The notes under the pieces were generated by a model, which had not been told where the DNA came from, ran no database searches, and was given only the letters and a program-made list of their open reading frames with translations. From assembly GCA_035318745.1 (NCBI GenBank), contig DATHEA010000006.1:1-64000 (forward strand): a stretch of DNA of 64,000 nt, read 5' to 3'. Shown here piece by piece: positions 7,681-16,156 of this stretch. The number at the start of each line of letters is the position of its first letter. The first letter of the stretch is position 1. The translations under genes were made by a program, and so were the position numbers. Origin of the DNA: VRUE01 sp035318745 (GTDB lineage: Bacteria > Actinomycetota > Thermoleophilia > Solirubrobacterales > 70-9).

Positions 7681-10600
7681 TCAGCGTGCCGAGGCGGTCA
7701 GCTTGCGTGGGCCGCGACTGAAACCGGCGCTGAGCAGCGCCTCCTCGTGGCCGGAGCCGATCACTGCCTCGCCGTCGAGCTTCTCGATCCCGAGCTTCGG
7801 CAGACGGGCGGCTGAGACCGCGTCGGCGAGGGCCTGCATGGCGGCGGCCAGTTCTACGTCGCTCAACTCGCCGAGCCGAAGGATGCTGCGGCCGCCGCGC
7901 TCGACGTAGACGAGCGGCTGGCCGTCGCGGAGCAGGACATAGGCGCCGGGGGCACGGGCGGGGCGCCTCCCCGAAGGGGGTTTCGGCCATGGCAGCGCCG
8001 CGCCGAAGGGATTGGCGGGGTCGGTTGCGGCCAGAACCTGGAAGGAGCCGTCGGTTTCGGGCAGCGAGCGCAGCCGCTCGACCGCGCCGGCGAGGGCGAA
8101 CTGGGCGCCGCCCAGGCCCTCGACGAAATAGCCGCGGCGGGCGGTACCGAGCAGCTCGAGGTTGCCGAGCTCGGCGTAGAGGGTTGAGAAGCCTCCGGGC
8201 ACCCCCTCGGCAAGCACCGTCTCCCGGGTGACGATCCCGTAGCGCTCGAGCATCAGCTCGGCCTGCGCGCGCAGCCTCGCCCCCGGCCCTGGAGCGTCCG
8301 CAAACAGCGGCGCGGTCAACGACCAGCGCCCCTGCACGGCGGCACCGGCCGCCGAGCGCCGGCGGGCGAAGCGACGCCCCTGGCGCTCGTGCGCCGGCAC
8401 CGCGCGCAGCCGCGGCGCCCGCAGCGGCGCGAAGGCGTCGTTGGTCACCTCACCGGACCAGGCCAGATCCCAGAGAGCGTTGTGCAGCTCCTCGGCGGGA
8501 AAGTCGAGGTCGGCGAGCAGGTCGAGCCAGAACGACGGACCGGCGATAAGCCGCTCGCGGATCGCCTCCTGCGGGGTGCCCTCGGCGCGCTCCAGCTTCG
8601 CGTTGGCCGGCGGCGGGCCGGCGAGGCGAACGTCCTCGCGGAAGTAGAGGGCGATGCGGCCGTCGCTGCGGCCGCGCGCTCCCCCTCCGATCCAGACCAC
8701 CTCGCCGCTGGTGCAGAGCTCGTCGAGCCAGGCCGGCGAGTAGGCGCCGAGGCGGCGCGGCAGCACGTCTCCCTCCCAGGTCTTGGGCGTCAGAGCGACG
8801 CCCTGCAACGGCACCAGCGCGTCGCGCAGCCGGTCGGGGCCGGCACCGGCGGCACGGTGGGAGTCGACGTTCTGCCAGCTCGGCAGGAAGCGGGCGAAGC
8901 GATCGCGGGCAGCGGGCTCGACTTCGCGGCGCAGGTGGGCGAGGCTGGCCCGCCGGACCCGGCGCAGGACGTCGGAGTCGCACCACTCGCGCTCGCTCCC
9001 TCCCGGCAGCAGCTCGCCGCGGATCATCGCCCCTTCGCGCTCCAGCTCGCGCAGCGCCGGCGTCGGATCGAGGCCGTAGCGGTCGGCAAGCTGGGCGATC
9101 GGGAAGGGCCCGTGGGTGCGGGCGTAGCGCCGCACCAGGGTGCGCATCGCGTCCGGATGGTCTTCGAGGAAGGTCTCGGGCAGGCCGGGTGGCGGCGGCA
9201 CGCCGAGCGCGTCGCGGTAGAGGCCGGCGTCCTCACCGGCGATGTAGCGCTCCTCGCCGCCGATCCGAACCATGGCGACGCGGCGCTCGGCGACCAGCTT
9301 CTCCAGCATCGAGGCAGCCGAGTAGCCCTCCGTAACCCGCTCCACGCACTCCTCCGCGGTCAGGTCGCCGACGTTGCGCAGCACCTGCTGCAGCGCGTCG
9401 CGGTCGCCGGCGCGGCCGGCCTCGGTGCGGTGCTGCAGCTGCGCCTCGACCTCCACCAGCGCATCGGGGTCGATCAGCTCGCGCAGCTCCTCCTGGCCGA
9501 GCAGCTCGCGCAGCAGGTCGCGGTCGAGGGAGAGGGCGGCGGCACGGCGCTCGGCATTCGGCGTGTCCCCCTCGTACATATAGGTGGCGACGTAGTCGAA
9601 GAGGAGCGAGGAGGCGAAGGGCGAGGCGGTCGGGGTCTCGACCTCGACCAGACTGAGCTTGCGCGACTGCAGGTCGGTGAGGATCTGGCGCAGCGAGGGA
9701 ATGTCGAGCACGTCGCGCAGGCACTCGCGGTAGGTCTCGAGGATGACCGGGAAGCGGGGGAAGTCGCGGGCGACCTCGAGCAGGCTCTGCGACTTGAGGC
9801 GCTGCTGCCAGAGCGGCGTGCGCTTGCCCGGGTAGGCACGCGGGATCAGTAGCGAGCGCGAGGCGTTCTCGCGGAAACGGGCACCGAACAGGGCCGAGCC
9901 GGAGAGCTCGCGCACAACCAGGTCCTCGAGCTCGTCGGGCTCGACCATGATCAGGTCGGCGGATGGCGGCTCGTCGGCGTCGGGCAGGTGGATGACGATG
10001 CCGTCGTCGGACCAGATCGCGTCGGCCTCGAGCTGGTGCTCCTCGCGGATCTTCTGGCCGAGGGCCAGGCCCCAGGCGGAGTGGACGCGGCCGCCGAAGG
10101 GCGAGAGGATGCAGAGTCGCCAGTCGCCGATCTCGTCGCGGAAGCGCTCGACCACGATCGTCTCGTCGGAGGGGACGACCCGCGTCGCCGCCTGCTGCTC
10201 GCGCAGGTAGGCGACCAGGTTCTCGGCGGCGCGGCGGTCGAGGTCGTACTCGGCGGCGAGCTCCTTCGGGTCGCGCGAGACCGCCTCGCGCGAGAAGGCG
10301 CCGATCGCCCGCCCCAACTCGGCCGGGCGGCCGATCCCGTCGCCCTTCCAGAACGGCACCGCCCCCGGCAGGCCCGGCGCCGGGGTGACGATGACGCGGT
10401 CGCGGGTGATCTCCTCGATCCGCCAGGTCGTCGCGCCGAGCAGGAAGGTCTGGCCGGGGCGGGCCTCGTAGACCATCTCCTCGTCGAGCTCGCCGACGCG
10501 ACGGCCGTCGGGCAGGTGGACGCCGTAGAGGCCGCGGTCGGGGATCGTGCCGGCGTTGGTGACGACGAGCTGGCGGGCGCCTTTGCGGCCGTGCATCGTG

Positions 10601-12459
10601 CCGCGGGTGCGGTCCCAGACGATCCGCGGGCGCAGCTCGGCGAAGCGGTCGGAGGGATAGCGACCGTCGAGCATGTCGAGCACGTTCTCCAGCTGCTCGC
10701 GGGAGAGCTCGCCAAAGGGCTGCGTCGCGGTGACAAGGCGCTCGACCTCGTCGATCTCCCACTCGTCGAGCGCCGCCATCGAGACCAGGTGCTGGGCGAG
10801 GACGTCAAGCGGGTTCTGCGGGATCACGGTCTCCTCGATCGCGCCTTCGCGCATCCGTCGTGCGACCACCGCGCACTCGAGCAGGTCGGCGCGGAACTTG
10901 GGGAAGATGCGGCCACGCGAGACCTCACCCAGCGAGTGGCCGGCGCGGCCGACCCGCTGCAACCCGCGGCTGACCGACTTCGGCGACTCGACCTGGATCA
11001 CCAGGTCGACGGCGCCCATGTCGATGCCCAACTCCAGGGAGCTGGTCGCGACCAGGCAGGGCAGCTGGCCCGACTTGAGCATCTCCTCTACTACGAGGCG
11101 CTCTTCGTGGGAGAGCGATCCGTGGTGAGCCCGGGCGATCTCCAGCAAGGGCTCATTGCCGTCGGCCGCGGGTCCTGGCGACGAGGAGGGGGTGTCCGGA
11201 CTGCCGCTGGGTTCCTCGCCGGACGGCTGAGTATCTCTCGTTGAGTCGGCAGGGCGAGGAACAGGACGCCGCGCCTGTCCGGACACCCCCTCCTCGTCGC
11301 CACCCGCGGAAGGAGCATGACCTCCGTGCTCGGTCGCCGGCAGCTCTTGGGGAGCTTGTTCTTGCGCGAGCTCGTTCAACCGCTTGGCCAAGCGCTCGGC
11401 TGCTCGACGCGCGTTGACGAAGATGATCGTCGAGTTGTGTTCTCTAACTAGCTTCAGGAGCTCGGGATAGATCGCGGGCCAGATGGAGCGGACGTGCGCG
11501 TTTGGCTCGCCCTCGGCGGGAACCCCATCCGAATTCGGAAAGTTGGGAGCTCCCGGTTCGCTCATGTCCTCCACAGGCACGACGATCTCCAGATCCAGCT
11601 CCTTGGCCACACCTGCATCCACAATCTCGCAATCTCTCTTAGGACCGACCAGGAACTTCGCGATCCGCTCCAACGGCCGCTGGGTAGCTGAGAGACCAAT
11701 CCGCTGTATCCCAGACTCCCGCGCCGCTGCGGTGGGTGTCGCGGAGGAGGGGGTGTCCCCCCAGGCGCGGCGTCCTGTTCCTCGCCCCGCTGGCTCAACG
11801 AGAGAGTCCCCGCCGTCCGGCGAGGAACCCAGCGCTTGGGGGGACACCCCCTCCTCCGCGACAGGACCCGCCGCCTGAAGCGCATGGTCCCCAACCAGAT
11901 GATCCAGCCGCTCCAGAGTCAGCGCCAGGTGCGACCCGCGCTTTGACTGGGCGACCGCGTGGATCTCGTCGACGATCACCGCCTCGGTGCCGGTGAGGAT
12001 CTCGCGGGCGCCGGAGGAGAGGATCAGGTAAAGCGACTCGGGGGTGGTGATGAGGATGTCGGGCGGCGTTTTGCGCATCGCCCGCCGCTCTTTCTGGCTG
12101 GTGTCGCCGGTGCGCAGGCCGACGGAGATGTCGGCACCGATCCCGCGCAGCGGCGCCCGCAGGTTGCGCTCGATGTCGTAGGAGAGCGCCTTCAGCGGTG
12201 AGACGTAGACGATCTTCACGCCCTGGCCCAGCTGCGGCGCCCGGGCGAGCTTGTCGATGCCCCAGAGGAAGGCGGCGAGCGTCTTGCCGGAGCCGGTGGG
12301 GGCGCAGATCAGCGCGTTGGCGCCACCCGCGATCGCCTCCCAGCCACCCGCCTGGGCAGGCGTGGGCCCCTCGAAGGAGGCCTCGAACCAGCGTCTGACC
12401 GGGGCGCTGAACGGCGCCAGCGGGTCAGTCTTCGCGCTTGCTTTCGGGCGAGTGCTCAA
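7681..12459 (-). CDS. lhr: Lhr-family ATP-dependent helicase with two in-frame palindromic insertions
   Basis: A 1592-residue superfamily 2 DNA/RNA helicase of the long Lhr type (helicase core plus winged-helix and large C-terminal region), implicated in DNA repair. Motifs: PTPAQ (32-36), Walker A APTGSGKT (53-60), TPESLY (139-144), DEIH (164-167), SAT (257-259), IIFVNARRAAERLA (345-358), VATSSLELGIDMG and QRVGRAGH further on. Two low-complexity, Pro/Ser/Gly/Glu-rich inserts at residues 199-241 and 386-428 have no place in the family. They are the translations of two inverted copies of a 127-bp palindromic element, and both fall in loops (between motifs II and III, and just before ARAHHGSLS), so the core motifs are intact. 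Removing them gives about the usual length. TTG start; a TAAGAT box lies 7 nt upstream. Confidence 0.95.
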   Translation of the reverse strand: MSTRPKASAKTDPLAPFSAPVRRWFEASFEGPTPAQAGGWEAIAGGANALICAPTGSGKTLAAFLWGIDKLARAPQLGQGVKIVYVSPLKALSYDIERNLRAPLRGIGADISVGLRTGDTSQKERRAMRKTPPDILITTPESLYLILSSGAREILTGTEAVIVDEIHAVAQSKRGSHLALTLERLDHLVGDHALQAAGPVAEEGVSPQALGSSPDGGDSLVEPAGRGTGRRAWGDTPSSATPTAAARESGIQRIGLSATQRPLERIAKFLVGPKRDCEIVDAGVAKELDLEIVVPVEDMSEPGAPNFPNSDGVPAEGEPNAHVRSIWPAIYPELLKLVREHNSTIIFVNARRAAERLAKRLNELAQEQAPQELPATEHGGHAPSAGGDEEGVSGQARRPVPRPADSTRDTQPSGEEPSGSPDTPSSSPGPAADGNEPLLEIARAHHGSLSHEERLVVEEMLKSGQLPCLVATSSLELGIDMGAVDLVIQVESPKSVSRGLQRVGRAGHSLGEVSRGRIFPKFRADLLECAVVARRMREGAIEETVIPQNPLDVLAQHLVSMAALDEWEIDEVERLVTATQPFGELSREQLENVLDMLDGRYPSDRFAELRPRIVWDRTRGTMHGRKGARQLVVTNAGTIPDRGLYGVHLPDGRRVGELDEEMVYEARPGQTFLLGATTWRIEEITRDRVIVTPAPGLPGAVPFWKGDGIGRPAELGRAIGAFSREAVSRDPKELAAEYDLDRRAAENLVAYLREQQAATRVVPSDETIVVERFRDEIGDWRLCILSPFGGRVHSAWGLALGQKIREEHQLEADAIWSDDGIVIHLPDADEPPSADLIMVEPDELEDLVVRELSGSALFGARFRENASRSLLIPRAYPGKRTPLWQQRLKSQSLLEVARDFPRFPVILETYRECLRDVLDIPSLRQILTDLQSRKLSLVEVETPTASPFASSLLFDYVATYMYEGDTPNAERRAAALSLDRDLLRELLGQEELRELIDPDALVEVEAQLQHRTEAGRAGDRDALQQVLRNVGDLTAEECVERVTEGYSAASMLEKLVAERRVAMVRIGGEERYIAGEDAGLYRDALGVPPPPGLPETFLEDHPDAMRTLVRRYARTHGPFPIAQLADRYGLDPTPALRELEREGAMIRGELLPGGSEREWCDSDVLRRVRRASLAHLRREVEPAARDRFARFLPSWQNVDSHRAAGAGPDRLRDALVPLQGVALTPKTWEGDVLPRRLGAYSPAWLDELCTSGEVVWIGGGARGRSDGRIALYFREDVRLAGPPPANAKLERAEGTPQEAIRERLIAGPSFWLDLLADLDFPAEELHNALWDLAWSGEVTNDAFAPLRAPRLRAVPAHERQGRRFARRRSAAGAAVQGRWSLTAPLFADAPGPGARLRAQAELMLERYGIVTRETVLAEGVPGGFSTLYAELGNLELLGTARRGYFVEGLGGAQFALAGAVERLRSLPETDGSFQVLAATDPANPFGAALPWPKPPSGRRPARAPGAYVLLRDGQPLVYVERGGRSILRLGELSDVELAAAMQALADAVSAARLPKLGIEKLDGEAVIGSGHEEALLSAGFSRGPRKLTASAR
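11176..11302. repeat. 127-bp palindromic element, copy A, inside lhr
   Basis: Perfect 25-nt inverted arms, 11176-11200 and 11278-11302 (core GAGGAGGGGGTGTCC / GGACACCCCCTCCTC), plus inner 10-nt arms GTTCCTCGCC (11211-11220) and GGCGAGGAAC (11253-11262). Translated in the lhr frame without a stop. Aligned with the reverse complement of copy B it is the same length, with 105 of 127 positions equal. Confidence 0.9.
11737..11863. repeat. 127-bp palindromic element, copy B (inverted), inside lhr
   Basis: 31-nt inverted arms with one mismatch, 11737-11767 and 11833-11863, plus inner arms. It lies opposite to copy A, 434 bp away. Differences between the copies in the stems are largely paired changes: TCCGGA opposite TCCGGA in A corresponds to a C-run opposite a G-run in B. 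Confidence 0.9.
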
Positions 12460-12466
12460 CCCACCG

Positions 12467-12472
12467 ATCTTA
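12467..12472 (-). promoter_or_regulatory. -10 box for lhr
   Basis: TAAGAT on the minus strand, 7 nt before the TTG start at 12459. Implies leaderless initiation. Confidence 0.4.
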
Positions 12473-12498
12473 CGCTCGGGACGACGCCGGCGGATCCT

Positions 12499-13617
12499 TC
12501 AGCGGGCGAAATGCATGTAGGCACTCCAGGCCGGCTTCGGCTTGCCGTCGCTGAACAGGCCCGAGCCGCCACAGAAGTTGCAGATGCCCGCGTAGTCGTT
12601 GATCGCGAACCAGTAGATGCTCTGCACGTGCCAATTGCGCTGGTTGGCGGTCAACAGCTTGAAGGCACCGTTCAGTTCCCTGGCCTGACCGGCGCGTCCT
12701 TTGGCGAAGCTGTTGTGCGGCTGCGGCGGTTCGGAGCTCCAACCCATCTCGGTGATCCAGAGCCCCTTGCCGGGGTCGTGGTTGCGCTTCAGCACCCGGC
12801 GGACTTCTTCGATCCGCGAAGTGAGGTTCTTCCAGCTGCCGGTGTAGGGGTGCAAGGCATAGCCCTGAAACTTGGACGCGATCCCCGGCGTGCTTTTGTA
12901 CATCTGTTCGAGGAAGTCCGAGGCAAAGTAGGCCTGGGGGGGATTCTTGTGGAAGGTCGCCTCGATCGGCCGGGCGAAGAGGCCACCGAGTATGACCTGC
13001 GCACCCGGATCCACCGCTTTGATAGCGGCGTTCGAGAGCTTGACCAGCTTCCCGTATTCGGCTGGGTCGGGCCTCGCGACGAAGTACTTGAAGTTGGGCT
13101 CGTTCCAGATCTGCCAGGTGCGGATCGGCCTTTGCGGAAGGGTCGGGTTTTCGCTCCAGAACGTTCCGTTGGGGCCGTAGCGTAGGACCGCCTGGGTGAC
13201 GAACTGCTTCCACTCCGAGCGCTGCTTGCCGCTGCGCACCGGCAGGAATGCCGAGCTGCCGAAGCGCCGGTCGACCGGGACTGCCCAGCTTGGAGCGGTC
13301 GAGAGGAACGGCAGGACGGTGAGATGAGCTGCGGCGGCGGCGGCGAAGAACGAGTCGGCGTCGGACCAGTTCCACAGGCCTCCCCTGACCGGCTGTACCG
13401 ACGCCCATGAAATCGGCACGCGAATGCTGTCGACGCCGCCGGCTTTGAGCCGCTGGAGCGTTTCGACACTCTGCGAGCCCTGCGGCACGACACCCCAGAA
13501 ATTCGCGGGAAGCGCCGCGGCCGAGCTTGCCGCACCGAGCGCCCCGAGCGCGGCGATCGCGAACGCCGCTAGCCAAAGGCGAGCCCGCCGTGGCGGGCGA
13601 GTCCTCTGATCATGCAT
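12499..13617 (-). CDS. Secreted clan GH-A glycoside hydrolase-like protein (paralog 1)
   Basis: 372 residues with a Sec signal peptide (core LWLAAFAIAALGALGAA, cleavage near SSAAA). A TIM-barrel glycosidase pattern follows: GGVDSIRVPISWASVQP (60-76), the acid/base glutamate in IWNEPNF (E173), ALHPYTG (254-260) and the nucleophile glutamate in ITEMGWSSE (E290). Substrate unknown; the context suggests trimming of the surface glycan made by this locus. The C-terminus carries C-N-F-C, shared by all four paralogs (also 28810, 49777, 50924), then KPKPAWSAYMHF. It starts 4 nt after the stop of the Ser-rich membrane protein upstream, so the two are an operon. Confidence 0.85.
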   Translation of the reverse strand: MHDQRTRPPRRARLWLAAFAIAALGALGAASSAAALPANFWGVVPQGSQSVETLQRLKAGGVDSIRVPISWASVQPVRGGLWNWSDADSFFAAAAAAHLTVLPFLSTAPSWAVPVDRRFGSSAFLPVRSGKQRSEWKQFVTQAVLRYGPNGTFWSENPTLPQRPIRTWQIWNEPNFKYFVARPDPAEYGKLVKLSNAAIKAVDPGAQVILGGLFARPIEATFHKNPPQAYFASDFLEQMYKSTPGIASKFQGYALHPYTGSWKNLTSRIEEVRRVLKRNHDPGKGLWITEMGWSSEPPQPHNSFAKGRAGQARELNGAFKLLTANQRNWHVQSIYWFAINDYAGICNFCGGSGLFSDGKPKPAWSAYMHFAR

Positions 13618-13621
13618 CGGG

Positions 13622-14212
13622 CTAGCCCGCCTCAGGAGAGACGGAAGAACCCGAGGAGCCCGACGAATCCGGCGAGCCAGGGGAATCTGGTGACCCGGGC
13701 GATTTGCGCTGCCGCCGCCGCTTCATCAGCACGTACCCGATCGAGCCACCGGCAAGTAGGACGATCGCGATCAGGATCGGCACCAGCGGCGAAGAGCCGC
13801 CGCCGCTCGAGCCCGGCTCGGGACTGGTGTTGTTCACCCCGCCGGCTTCAGCCGGGCTCTTTTGGCTGCCGTTGCCTTGGCTACCCTGCTGACCGGCCGC
13901 GTTTCCGCCGCCCCCGGATCCATTGGACTTCGCCTGTGAGCCGTTTGCCCCGCCAGAAGACTTTGCCCCCGACGACTTGGCGTCGCCCGGATGCGAGCCA
14001 ACGCCACTAGTCGAATTGGAGCCGCCGGAGAGATTCGATTCACTCGGCGGCTTGCCCCCGGTTACCGTGGGCGGCGCATCGGAATACTGGTAGCCGGCAG
14101 AAGAGGCCTGAGCAAGCACCGGAGCGCAGCACATTGCGAGCAGAACCAGCACTGACAGAGCAAAAATATGGCCGCCCCGAGCGGGGGCGAGATTTTGGCG
14201 CATCCCGAACAT
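13622..14212 (-). CDS. Ser/Gly/Asn-rich secreted or single-pass membrane protein
   Basis: About 196 residues. An N-terminal signal peptide (core FALSVLVLLAMCCAPVLA) is followed by about 100 residues of low-complexity Ser/Gly/Asn/Gln-rich sequence (SSGGANGSQAKSNGSGGG and similar), a transmembrane helix SPLVPILIAIVLLAGGSIGYVL, a basic stop-transfer cluster MKRRRQRK, and a Ser-Pro-Gly-Asp tail of SPGSPD repeats. Topology would be a flexible extracellular stalk, one helix and a short cytosolic tail. No known family recognised. The ATG at 14212 is preferred because a TAACCT box lies 8 nt upstream; ATG 14203 is the alternative. Its 5' end overlaps the proposed 5' end of the divergent polymerase gene. 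Confidence 0.65.
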   Translation of the reverse strand: MFGMRQNLAPARGGHIFALSVLVLLAMCCAPVLAQASSAGYQYSDAPPTVTGGKPPSESNLSGGSNSTSGVGSHPGDAKSSGAKSSGGANGSQAKSNGSGGGGNAAGQQGSQGNGSQKSPAEAGGVNNTSPEPGSSGGGSSPLVPILIAIVLLAGGSIGYVLMKRRRQRKSPGSPDSPGSPDSSGSSGSSVSPEAG

Positions 14213-16149
14213 GGCGCGGAAGGTTAGAGGAAAGCGCGGCGCTACTTGCTCCAGTCGCCCTGATCGTCGGTCTGGCGCTCGCCGGAGGCGGCTTCGAAGT
14301 GAGCGATCGTCATGTCGCAGGTCTCGCCGTATGGCTCGTCGTGGTCGCCCTGATCCTGCTCGGCGTGGCCTCCCGGGCGGCGCTTGCGCGGCCCTTCTAC
14401 TGGGCGACGGGACTGATCCTCGGTCTTTCCCTGCTGTCAGCAATTTCATCCCTCTGGTCGGGCTCAGCCGAGCTGAGCGTGATCGAGGCGGACCGGGTTC
14501 TGGTCTACCTGGGGTTTTTCCTAGCTGCATTCCTCATCGCCCAAACCGACCAAAGGCGCCAACGTTTCGCTGAGGGCCTGGCAATTTCTGTCGCACTGGT
14601 CGCCCTGCTTGCTCTCGCGAGCCGGCTTCTGCCGCATCTGCTGCAGGCCGGAGACGCGTTCGGCACCGGCCCACGTCTGGGCTATCCGCTCGGCTACTGG
14701 AATGCGAACGGCGCCATGTTCGGGATTGCCGTAGCCCTGTTGCTCTGGACCAGCCGGCGAGCCACCTGGAACGGACTGCGCCAGCTCGCCGCCGGGGTAT
14801 TGCCGGCGGTGCTGCTCGCGCTCTACTTCACTTATTCGCGCGGCGGACTACTGGCACTGCTGATCGGCGCCGGCTGCCTCATCGTTCTCTCCCGGGATCG
14901 CCTCTGGCTACTCGCGACGCTGGCTTGCGGTGCGCTGGGAGCACTGCCGGCAGTGCTGGCGGTGCAGGCGCGCCACAGCCTGGCCGACCACATCGACAAC
15001 CAGGCGGCAGTCGACCAGGGCGTGACCGTGCTTTTGATCCTCGCCGCGGGGGTCGTCCTCACCTTGTTGCTCTTCGCCGCTCTGCGCTGGACCGAGCGGC
15101 GCGAAGGGCGCTTGACTGGACGGGCCGTCGATCTCTCGCGCAACCGGTCGCTGCTGAAAGGCGTCGCCGCGGTGGTGGCGGTGGTCGCGATCGGGGTGGC
15201 GATCGCCGTCGGCGGACGCGCCTGGGACCAGTTCTCCAGCTCCGACGTCCAGTTCCCCAACCAGCCCGAGCAACACTTCTCCCAGTTCAACGGCGCCGGC
15301 CGCCACGACTTCTACCGGGTCGCGGTCGACGCCTTCGAGGAAAAGCCGGTGCTCGGCGTCGGCGCCGGCACCTACGTCTTTGCCTGGGAGCGCCACCGCT
15401 CGATCGACCTGCCGGTCCATGACGCCCACTCGCTCTATCTGGAGGCCTTTGCCGAGCTGGGCATCGTCGGCGGCCTGCTCGTGCTGGCGCTTGTCGCAAC
15501 GCTTCTTTGGACGGGCTTCAGCGCCTGGCGCGCCGCCCCCCACCCTCAACGCGAGCGCTATGCGGCGCTCTTCGCGGCGACGCTCGCCTTCGCTGTAGTA
15601 GCCGGCCTCGACTGGTTCTGGGAGATCGCCGGGCTGGGTGCCGTCTTCTTCCTCGCCTCGGGGGTGCTGGTGGCCGCCAGGTGCGCCCAGCTGACCGCTC
15701 CTCCCGATCCTCGCCTCATCGCTGCCGGTGAAGAGCGGCGCTTCGGCCTTGCGGTCGCCGCCCTCGCGATCGCCTGGATCGCAGCGATCGCGCTGATCGG
15801 CCCGCTGCTCGTCGACCACGAGATCGACGCAAGCCAGAGTGCCGCCGCAAACGGGGATCTCACCAGCGCCACCAGCCACGCCAAGACGGCGCGCTCGATC
15901 GAGCCCTTTGCCGCTACTCCCTATGTGCAGCTGGGGTTGATTGCCGAGAGCCAGGGCGAATACGGAGTTGCAGTCGAACGCCTCACGCAAGCAATCGACC
16001 GCGAGGACCGCAACTGGCAGTACTACTACCTACGCTCTAAAGTCGAGGAAGAGGCGGGCGACCGGGCCGCGGCCGAAGCGGACCTGGAACAGGCACGACA
16101 CCTGAACCCGCTCGAGAAGTGCCTCCTCGGGAAGCCAAGCTGCGGGTGA
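14134..16149 (+). CDS. O-antigen ligase/polymerase-like membrane protein with C-terminal TPRs
   Basis: Up to 671 residues. About 12 hydrophobic segments are followed by a tetratricopeptide-like tail (about 570-665: PYVQLGLIAESQGEYGVAVERL...YYYLRSKVEEEAGDRAAAEADL). The Wzy_C/ligase signature is present: a large extracellular loop with GRHDFYRVAVDAFEEKPVLGVGAGTY, then LPVHDAHSLYLEAFAELGIVGG containing the conserved histidine. Such proteins polymerise lipid-linked repeat units or transfer finished glycan to an acceptor. The start is unresolved: the frame opens at a TTG at 14134, which overlaps the first 79 nt of the divergent gene, and no ATG/GTG/TTG lies between there and the first membrane helix. 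It leads the sugar-transferase and GT2 genes, 7 and 8 nt apart. Confidence 0.85.
   Translation: MRAEPALTEQKYGRPERGRDFGASRTWRGRLEESAALLAPVALIVGLALAGGGFEVSDRHVAGLAVWLVVVALILLGVASRAALARPFYWATGLILGLSLLSAISSLWSGSAELSVIEADRVLVYLGFFLAAFLIAQTDQRRQRFAEGLAISVALVALLALASRLLPHLLQAGDAFGTGPRLGYPLGYWNANGAMFGIAVALLLWTSRRATWNGLRQLAAGVLPAVLLALYFTYSRGGLLALLIGAGCLIVLSRDRLWLLATLACGALGALPAVLAVQARHSLADHIDNQAAVDQGVTVLLILAAGVVLTLLLFAALRWTERREGRLTGRAVDLSRNRSLLKGVAAVVAVVAIGVAIAVGGRAWDQFSSSDVQFPNQPEQHFSQFNGAGRHDFYRVAVDAFEEKPVLGVGAGTYVFAWERHRSIDLPVHDAHSLYLEAFAELGIVGGLLVLALVATLLWTGFSAWRAAPHPQRERYAALFAATLAFAVVAGLDWFWEIAGLGAVFFLASGVLVAARCAQLTAPPDPRLIAAGEERRFGLAVAALAIAWIAAIALIGPLLVDHEIDASQSAAANGDLTSATSHAKTARSIEPFAATPYVQLGLIAESQGEYGVAVERLTQAIDREDRNWQYYYLRSKVEEEAGDRAAAEADLEQARHLNPLEKCLLGKPSCG
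14221..14226 (-). promoter_or_regulatory. -10 box for Ser-rich protein operon
   Basis: TAACCT on the minus strand, 8 nt before the ATG at 14212. Confidence 0.4.
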
Positions 16150-16156
16150 GCCGACG

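Noticed and set aside
8389..10762. Long open frames on both strands inside lhr
   Set aside because: Antisense or frame-shifted shadows of the Lhr helicase, rich in Arg/Ala/Pro; the Lhr frame holds all helicase motifs.
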